Of a stretch of 64,000 bases of DNA, positions 56,607 through 64,000 are shown piece by piece. Source of the DNA: Vitellaria paradoxa (lineage: Eukaryota; Streptophyta; Magnoliopsida; Ericales; Sapotaceae). Within the stretch, counting starts at the first letter, position 1, and each line of letters opens with the position of its first letter. The translations under genes were made by a program, and so were the position numbers. The notes beneath the pieces were generated by a model. The model did not search any database and had not been told where the DNA came from. It saw nothing but the letters and a program-made list of their open reading frames with translations. Location: NCBI GenBank assembly GCA_019916065.1, contig CM034243.1:32581524-32645523 (forward strand), written 5' to 3'.

Positions 56607-56962
56607 GGCCCGTTTAGTATTACAAACATACTCTATAAATTTTTATAAATTTTTAATAATTCTTTTACTTTTAATTTACTCGTCAATATAAATTTTAAAA
56701 AATTCTAATATTTCGCTAAAAAAAAATTTAGAAATAAGTTAACCGAATGTATAAATTTTTTATATAATCATATTTTTCGTGTCGAAAGTTTTCAAATGAA
56801 TATTATTGTCGTTATTTTTTGTGAATTTTTTTGAATCCATGAGAACAGATTTAGTAAACCGTTCCCACGGTTTACTACTTTTAGAAAAAAATGACTTCAA
56901 AATCAATCCCAGACTATATTTTATCTCAATTTATCTTATTTTTTCTTACTCCAAACATACTC
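56607..56962. mobile_element. MITE, family M1, with TAA duplication
   Basis: A 356-bp copy with ends GGCCCGTTTAG and (reverse complement) GAGTATGTTTGG, flanked by TAA on both sides (56604-56606, 56963-56965). This assigns family M1 to the PIF/Harbinger-like MITEs. Confidence 0.75.
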
Positions 56963-57429
56963 TAAAGCAGCAGTTTGAGTTTTGTCCTTCACTTCATTGT
57001 CCCTACGTTTTACAAACAAAAGATTTGATTATCGGACTTAAAAGAGTTTCATGTCATTTCTTTTTGCATGATTAGGTGCGTTGTCTGGACATTCGGCCAA
57101 AGTAATTATATCCCATGATTAGGTGAGTTGGATTACAGTATGATTATGAGGATCATACATCATCTCAAATAATATGATGAATGCAGTGCTTGTCGTGCCA
57201 ATGTTTCTAGGTGTTAATTGTTAAATATTGGTTGACATACATCATTGGACTTATTTTTAACAGCATAAATTTTTATGACAACTTCATATAGGGATATTTC
57301 ATCGCAAGTTAAATATCTTATTAATTGAGTTCGGACACTGTTTATTTCTTGTATATTCTATTTTATTCGAGTTGATACACCTGTTTGATTAGATTTATTT
57401 GCATCTCCGCTAGTCTACATATAAGATAG

Positions 57430-57580
57430 GGTAACACGCGAGAGTGAGAGAGATTGTCAAAATAGTTTGATATACACTATTTAACCACTTTCTTAATAAC
57501 TTAAACGCAAGAGAGAGTATCAAGATAGTTTAATATACACTTTGACCTATTTTCTAATAAATTAAACTTTTGAGATAAAA
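57430..57580. repeat. Imperfect tandem duplication of about 80-90 bp
   Basis: The first unit ACGCGAGAGTGAGAGAGATTGTCAAAATAGTTTGATATACACT... reads on to a second, ACGCAAGAGAGAGTATCAAGATAGTTTAATATACACT...; both are followed by TTTCTTAATAA/TTTCTAATAA and TTAAAC. Non-coding. Confidence 0.6.
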
Positions 57581-60500
57581 GACGAGTTTACATTAACAAC
57601 TTCTGATGATATAAAGTAATGATTTTTGTAGAATATTTTTAAAACTTTTTGTTAGAATTCATGGTTTTAACTATAAATTTTTATAAATTTTAAATTAATA
57701 TTTATGTGGAGTCTATATATTATTAATTATGGATCAAATGTGGAATTAATATAATTATATAAGAACATTAATTTCATGTATTCACATGTTCAAAATTATG
57801 AATTATGTGAATAAAAATTGGCTTCAAAGTGAGAACCAAAGTGGGCCTGAATAAAATTTGGGCTTGAATGATCTCATTTTGGATTTTGCGCTTAGATAAT
57901 TCTGTGACCCATTAGTCCAATCTAATTATTAGCCTAGTCCAAATATTGTTTCTCCAAAGCTACGTTGTTGTTTTGGAGTATCTCTTCCTAACAGACATGT
58001 CTGCTCTATGAACAGATGCGCCTCTTCATGAATGGTGATGTCTATTTTTCCAATAGACATGACTAATGGCTTCTATTTAAATCTTCATTCTTGCATAAAA
58101 AAGAGTTAGATTTTTTGCATTAAAAAACCATTGCATACAAAGAAATTTTGCATATGAAAATTTCATTTGCATACAAAGAGTACACGTAAATTTTGGTTTG
58201 CAAGAACACATAAATTGTCGCTTCATTTTGTGTGTATGTGTGATCATTCTATTTTGGGAGACTGACGTTCGATAAAACCAGAAGCCTTGTGGGGGGTGAA
58301 TTCAGTCTTAAGGAGATAGTGTCCAACACTAAACTTGATCAAAATGCATCTAAAATTTCACTGAAAATTGTAAATCTTATTTCTAATTTCTTTTTATTTA
58401 TTCTCCAAAAACAGTGACTGCTTTGTCTAATTTTGCCAACACTTTCATTTGAAATTGTGGTATATGGAACACATTCTTGGGGTGCTAATTTATTTCTTGT
58501 ATTTATTATGCATTGTTGATTTAATTTGAAATTACACAGGAAGACCTTATCATGGATGCTCATATCATATAAGAGAACAAGTTATATCTAATGGTAAGGA
58601 TTGAGATATAATTCCACCAGCAACATGTCTGAACACGTTAAGTTAGAGATGCACTAGCCCTTGACATTGCACCTTACAATTACACTAACGAGTAAGTGGG
58701 ACTTGCGCAGACCGAAGATTTATAATTAGTGAAGGTAAAAATAATATTTTTTGGTGAGTGAAACAAAAGTTAAAAAACAATAGGGGCAAAAGAGTAAAAA
58801 TAATAGAACAAAAATGAAAGTTTCAAGTAAATAAAAGTAAAATGAAAAGATATTAATGTAATTTTTTTTGGGGGGGGGGGCATTGCCCCTGGGCTGACAG
58901 TAATAGTATGGGAACAATGTTGAGTGCCTTCTGTGGCCAAAAGTTTCTGGAGGTTGATAGTGTGAGTCTGTGAGACAGGATATTTTGGAGTCAGAGAGAG
59001 TTTTAGAGTAGAGTTTCAATTATGGAAGGAGATGCTTGAATGTGGAGGAGTGAGGAAGATTTTCTATTTATAGGGAACTCAAGGCCACAAAGGTTCAGGG
59101 AGGACAAGTAGTCCAAGGCTAGTAGTCTGACTTTGCATACTTGAGTAATCAAAAGAGGTGGTTGCCTCGGATCTAGTACTGGGGAGTCATCCTCTACATA
59201 TTTAGGTGATGCAGAGACAACGGCAGGAAACTAGAAACACGAATGCGCTTTATTTAATGCTATCATGTAATGGAGATCTCTCTCTCAAACGGACTGAGGT
59301 CTCAAGTCCCTTGAAGGAGGGGTGAATTCCTTTGTAGAACTCCTAGTAACACAAGCCCTTGACGATCCTGCTTGAAGGGGAATGATCCCATGGGAGGAAG
59401 ACTACTCTTGGAGTCCTTAGGTGTTGCTCCAAGCCATGAAAAAGCTCATGAAAACTAAAAAACCAAGTGTGGAGACACTAAACTTGATGGTGGGTCATTT
59501 GATTGGAGGATGCTGCAAGGTTAGGCATCCATTAACCCAAATACTAAGTACAACAAATGAGGTGTCGTATTGGAGGATTAATTGTCCAAAATATTGATGG
59601 TTCCTTAATTAGTTTACATATATAAATAAGGACATAGGGTTTAGAAAACAAATTCAATACTAGATTTGAGCAGCTGGCAGCTTACACTGAGAGTTTCTGT
59701 AATTCTAAATAAACTGATTTCGTGTATTATGTACACAAATAGATATTTATAGCCAAGGCCATATGAATTAAGTGTAGCAATGCAAAATGCGACATAACAA
59801 TGCTAAAACAATGGAGAAGTTCACGAAAAGACACTGGTATTTTTGATAAAGTGAAGCAAACATGGTGTGTGTATCCGTGGATGAATACAACTAAGCTTAT
59901 TACGAGTTTGGTGCTTGGTTTAGTCTGCTACGAGCTGGGTAATCCAAGGGAACAAAAGCTTATAAAATTATTTTGAGGCAATTGAACTGGATATGCAGTT
60001 CTATAGTTCACAACCTTTAAATGTAATATGACAAAATTGAGGGAAGCAAGAATAAAACTGGTTATGTTCTACTCATAATAAATTTGGGCAAACCGAGAAA
60101 TATCTAATGCTATGCTATGCGGAGCTGTGAATTTGTAGAAGGGTGGTCTGGAAGCCTATAAAGATTTGAGAGTGCCACAAATGAACACTGGAAAACTTGG
60201 ACAAAAAGATGTAATCTTGAATTTGATTTCAATTTAAGAAGCAGAGTTATTCAGTGTGATTGTTTGGTCATCCCTAGAGTTGATCCTGAAGTTTTCATTG
60301 GCAAAATCTTATCTGGTTTATTGAAACTCAGAAATTTTCAACTGTCAGCTGATTCATTTTGATTGATTTCCAATGGAAGTACTTGCATGTTATCCTGCGA
60401 AGTGCCTCGGTTTGATGGCAGCTTTGGTTGAATTGAAAGGGCAGGGAGCATTCACCTGCTGATCACTCTCAGAGACTTCAGCACTGCTGAGAATTGTCTC

Positions 60501-63170
60501 CTCCCTTATTTCTGATGGCAATATTTTAGTAGTCGAAGAAGATGCATCTTGATTCTTTTGTCAAAATATTGCTAGTTATTACGAGGGGAAGACCAAATTG
60601 GTAGAGCAAGGCAGTGCATATTTGATCCGTCTCAAACTCTTGTAACGCGAAAATTTTGTGCAGTTTTGTATCAACAGTTAAAACTTATTTGTCAACTTCA
60701 TTTGAAAATGTTACAAAATTATTGTAACTAATAATGAACATATACCCACTTGATAAAAAAAAATTGTTGTCGAGACAGTGAACTGAAAATCACAATAAGA
60801 GAATGTGGTGGAGGTCAACCATTTCCTATTGAGTGTCACTTCTTGCATTATAAGAACTCTCCCAGAGGCCAGAACGTGAACTCTGAGAATAAGGGTATAC
60901 AAGTGAACTCTGAAAAAGTACCCCTAGCTTTGACATTGATAGAGACAATTAAGTCCCTGCAACCTCGTTTTAATTAGGGGCACTCAATTTGGTCCACAAC
61001 TTTCATCACTTGATACTAACTCTCTCCATGTGCTGTAGCATGATAGCATCTTCCCTTATTTTAGTACCACTGAGGTCCCATCAAACCGGTTTAACTTTAG
61101 CATTGTTAATGTATATGCATGCAGTCTATGGCCTGCTTGTCTGATCTCTTTAATTTAATCTGTGCATTTAAATTTGGAATTTATTTTCAAAAACATGAAC
61201 GTAGTGGGTAATCCACCGCCGCCGACAAGAATCAACAAGGCCGCCCTGGCCAGGATAGATAGCCCTTTTGATGAAGAAAGTCTGGTGCAGATTCAAGTTC
61301 ACTTATTATTACTCTCAATCATGGTGCATTATTATAAGCTAACAGCTCATGATTCAGTAACATGAGGGATTAAATGATTGGTGTAAAGTTGGATTAAATT
61401 ATTTGTACCTTTTTTTTTTTTAAATTAAGATGATCGTGGTGGTATGGCTCGTAAAGCCAGTCCTACACTTTGAAGAGACTTTAATTAGCCGAGTAGAGCA
61501 AGGCTGTGTTTAAATTTGCTCCTCTGGGACTTTGAGATTGTAGATTCAATATTCGAAAATAGTATTTCTAATAATTAGGATAAGGCCGTGAATTACAATA
61601 AGAATGCGAATATTATATTCTAATATAGGGTGTGCTTGGTGCACCAAATTTTAGTGAAAATTCTGAAAATCTCTATTGCATTTTTGCACATTCTTATCTT
61701 ATCGAAGTTTCAAAAAAGTTCAATACCTTCTAAAAAAAAAGTTGATAATTGGAATTCGGTTAATCAAATAACAAAATTTTTTTTGCCATTTTCACAATGA
61801 ACTCCCAACCTACTGAATGATACCAACTGTGACTATTTTTTCTGGGGTTGCAAAAATTATTCCGACGGATTCGTATAGCCAACTTTCATCCAAATAGATT
61901 GTAGAAACCGTTTGGAGTTTGATTTGGTCTGCAAAGAGGCTATGATTGATGCAAAATTTTGAATCAATTCAAATGGAAATCTAATCTGTCAAAACGTGAA
62001 ACTTACTGTTCATCTCCAAAAAATACGATTTAAGATATATATGCACTAAACGCAAAAAGTTTCTAAATCACATTTTATATCACTTTTTATCACTTCAAAC
62101 ATACTCATAATTTATCTAATTATTGAAAAAAGACTACATACATGATCTTTTTTCAAACCTCACGTAAATAGGAGACTCGTGGATCGTGCCATTTTTTTTT
62201 TTAATTAGTTGAAATAGTAGGGAAAAGGGATTGAACTTATCTCTTCCCTCTCATTGTAGTTCGTCGATATTAAACGAAATGACAGGCATGCTGATAATTT
62301 AATTTTACTAACACAATTCAAAGTGGGATTTGATCTCTGCATAAAATTCAGGAGTTATAAGTTATTAAAAATTAAAAGCATTATCTTTAATGATTTTTAA
62401 AAGTTTTCATATTTAGTAAGAAGTGAAAGGATACAAAAATAAAATTTTGAAATTAAGAAAAAATTAGTAATTTTCATCTTTAATACGAGTTTAAAGGAAA
62501 TTAATCTATAATAAAAATAACATTGCAATTGGTTTTGACTTTTGGAAATAACGAAGTGATCAGATGAACTTATTTTTTTATTTTTATTTTAACTTTTCAA
62601 TAAGACAACGAATTTGAGCTTAGGTTCTGAAAATAACAAGGCAGGCTGAACCCAAAGCTGATAGGGCTCTTTGAACCAAAGTTGTTCCTTTGTTAAAAGA
62701 TTGTTATGGCTGAAATGTTTGGAGTGACCAATTTGGTGAAAAATCTCTAATTTTTTTTTAATCTATCTTTTTTTTTTTCACTTTTCTCAAAATTTTTTCA
62801 CACAAAAAATTTTTATTTTTTTAAACTTTCCCAACTTTTACCAAAATTTTCTAATTTTTCCAACTTTTATTCTTTAACTTTCTTAAAATTTTTTAACTTT
62901 TTACACTTTTTAAAAAATACACCAAATATTCAATAATATAAAATTTATTTACTTTTTATTTTTTTGTTAAAATTTGACACTCCAAATAAGTACCTAAAAA
63001 TGCTTTATTTATTTTTTTTATCTTCCCCAAATTAAAAAAGGGGGTGGCGTTTAATTAATTAATAAACAATAGTTCAAGCTTCCCAAATTGTCGATGGGGG
63101 CCAAACCTTACACACAATATTCATATTTCCCTTACCTAAACAGTACCTTTATGACTTCTAAAATGCGAAT
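57580..63170. other. Low-copy intergenic region without a recognised gene
   Basis: This stretch is less AT-rich than the left half of the window but has no reading frame with recognisable content. A minus-strand open stretch at about 60490-60590 (QDASSSTTKILPSEIREE) looks faintly exon-like. A MITE-like inverted-repeat element spans about 61628-62101, and a T/G homopolymer junction is at 58862-58880. The forward frames at 60750 and 61162 are not supported. Confidence 0.5.
61628..62101. mobile_element. MITE-like element
   Basis: The left end GGTGTGCTTGGTGCACC and the reverse complement of the right end, GAGTATGTTTGAAGTGAT, share the GTGTTTGG-type terminal pattern. The interior has no coding capacity. 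It is a degraded copy. Confidence 0.35.
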
Positions 63171-63172
63171 TA

Positions 63173-63242
63173 CGGTTTTGTTTGGGAGGTGAGTCGGAGC
63201 GAGTTCGCGAATCCGCCCCCAACTCATCTGCCAAACACACCC
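63173..63242. repeat. 70-bp hairpin repeat
   Basis: GGTTTTGTTTGGGAGGTGAGT is mirrored by ACTCATCTGCCAAACACACC, with a GC-rich centre (GAGCGAGTTCGCGAATCCGC). The arms pair over about 20 bp. It looks like a very short MITE remnant about 100 bp downstream of the CCT-motif exon, probably in or near its 3' UTR. Confidence 0.6.
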
Positions 63243-63310
63243 TACAATAAAACCAGGAACCTACCACACTATTGCACTAAAAGGTAGACCCAGATTAGAC
63301 AAAGTTATTT

Positions 63311-63314
<4 letters not shown>

Positions 63315-63342
<28 letters not shown>
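63315..63342. repeat. (AT)n microsatellite
   Basis: An AT dinucleotide run lies immediately downstream of the CCT-motif stop codon (minus-strand sense). Confidence 0.85.
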
Positions 63343-63345
63343 GTT

Positions 63346-63519
63346 TTAGGGGACTAGATTTGCTGAAATCGGGTCAAGAAAATTAATCCAATTCTCGTCG
63401 TCTTCGTCATCCACATGAATCCACTGCAGGTTTTGGTAGCTCTGCTCAATTTCATCATTCCTTGCAAATCGTCCTCTGATCCTTGGCCTACTGTCAGCCA
63501 ACGTCTTCCGACATGCATA
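63346..63519 (-). CDS. CCT-motif protein, last coding exon (partial)
   Basis: On the minus strand an acceptor TTCATGAATCAG precedes an exon starting at 63519 and ending at a stop (63348-63346), 57 codons. It encodes the second half of a CCT domain (YACRKTLADSRPRIRGRFAR) followed by an acidic tail (HVDDEDDENW). CCT domains (CONSTANS, CO-like, TOC1) mediate nuclear targeting and NF-Y/DNA contacts. This YACRKTLADSRPR.RGRFA form is typical of CCT-motif family (CMF) proteins without a B-box, whose genes often have an intron inside the CCT domain, as here. Upstream exons are not visible up to 64000. The gene could also be a fragment. Which CMF member is unknown. Confidence 0.8.
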   Translation of the reverse strand, partial: YACRKTLADSRPRIRGRFARNDEIEQSYQNLQWIHVDDEDDENWINFLDPISANLVP

Positions 63520-63783
63520 CTGATTCATGAAAGAAAAATCCCCCGCCAAAAAAAAAAAAAAAAATTATTATTATCAATAACCTGACTAAAATTATGGGTT
63601 TTAATATTGATTTAATCAAGTTCATTACAAAAAAATAACGTTTCAGTGCATAAAATTTCTGCCCATCCAAGATTGAGTAGTGATTAGGGTTAATAGGTGC
63701 AGTCTTTACTGACCTCTCCATCCAACTACGTGAATTAATACTACTGTTATTAGTGTAAAATTCACTATGGTTCCTCCAACTCA

Positions 63784-64000
63784 GAGGCGGACTGGGTACA
63801 AAGGCTGTCCCGAGCTGAAACTGGGGCAGTCCTGCCAGTCCAAGTCAATTTTTTTATTTTTTGTAATTTAAAAATTATTTTTTTAAATTTAATTTATTTA
63901 AAATTTTTGTAATTCAGCCCACTTTACCTTTAAATCCTTTATTCAGTCTAAATTTTTTGCAATTTAGCTTACGGTATCTTTAAAACTTTTGTTCAACCTA
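63784..64000. mobile_element. Possible hAT-like left end at the window edge
   Basis: CAGAGGCGGACTGGG at 63782-63796 resembles the CAGGGGCGGA terminus of the Tip100-type hAT at 9527-13053. The partner end would be outside the window, so this is only a suggestion. It probably lies in the intron upstream of the CCT exon. Confidence 0.25.

Noticed and set aside
61440..61580. tRNA-like words (GGTATGGCTCGTAAAGCC, then AGATTCAATATTC)
   Set aside because: Spacing and boxes are too poor for a tRNA gene, and no flanking repeat supports a SINE.

Overview
This is nuclear DNA of a flowering plant, most likely a eudicot. It is strongly AT-rich, has spliced GT-AG genes with kilobase introns, and is crowded with small plant DNA transposons (MITEs), SINEs and a 5S-carrying retroelement. 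Splicing by eye gives three complete genes and one edge-truncated gene. Left to right: an ER-type Ca2+-ATPase (ECA1/ECA4 clade, + strand, 8 coding exons, 14567-25142, 1062 aa), a histone H4 gene (- strand, 30304-30615, 103 aa), a TT12/DTX41-type MATE transporter (- strand, 8 coding exons, 33414-42604, 506 aa, with a 6.3-kb first intron), and the last coding exon of a CCT-motif gene (- strand, 63346-63519) whose earlier exons lie beyond the right edge. The species cannot be named from the sequence.

Layout. 1-8865 is gene-free, AT-rich DNA with inverted-repeat elements, a probable solo LTR (7451-7979) and a 305-bp tandem duplication. 8866-13912 is a nested transposon: an outer Mutator-like element with long terminal inverted repeats and a near-perfect 9-bp target duplication, carrying a broken ROH1/DUF793 fragment (Pack-MULE style). 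A 3.5-kb Tip100-type hAT transposon with a decayed TTF-finger transposase is inserted inside it. 13913-14566 is the promoter and leader of the Ca2+-ATPase and contains an exact ER-stress element, CCAAT-N9-CCACG. The Ca2+-ATPase introns hold a PIF/Harbinger-like MITE, an Au-type SINE with a 17-bp target duplication, a 317-bp tandem duplication and two poly-T/poly-G junctions. 25143-30303 is mostly AT-rich repeat. 30304-31093 is the H4 gene, with a probable leader intron and a near-complete histone type I promoter element. 33414-42604 is the TT12-like gene, with a SINE just upstream. 43000-52280 holds a dispersed segmental duplication, many MITEs and a Cassandra-type 5S-bearing TRIM remnant. 52289-55017 is a 2.7-kb inverted duplication (palindrome). 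55020-63345 has MITEs and low-copy DNA with no recognisable gene.

The genes are independent housekeeping or specialised-metabolism loci, not a cooperating system. The Ca2+ pump loads Ca2+/Mn2+ into the ER, H4 is core chromatin, TT12 is a vacuolar flavonoid/H+ antiporter of proanthocyanidin biosynthesis, and CCT proteins are transcriptional regulators. From memory, the ECA-H4 neighbourhood also occurs in Arabidopsis (At1g07810/At1g07820 and At1g07670/At1g07660), which suggests old microsynteny. I found no convincing undescribed biological system. The most noteworthy points are the ERSE in the Ca2+-pump promoter, the nested gene-capturing transposon, the long palindrome whose two arms record the order of events, and the 5S-like Cassandra remnant.
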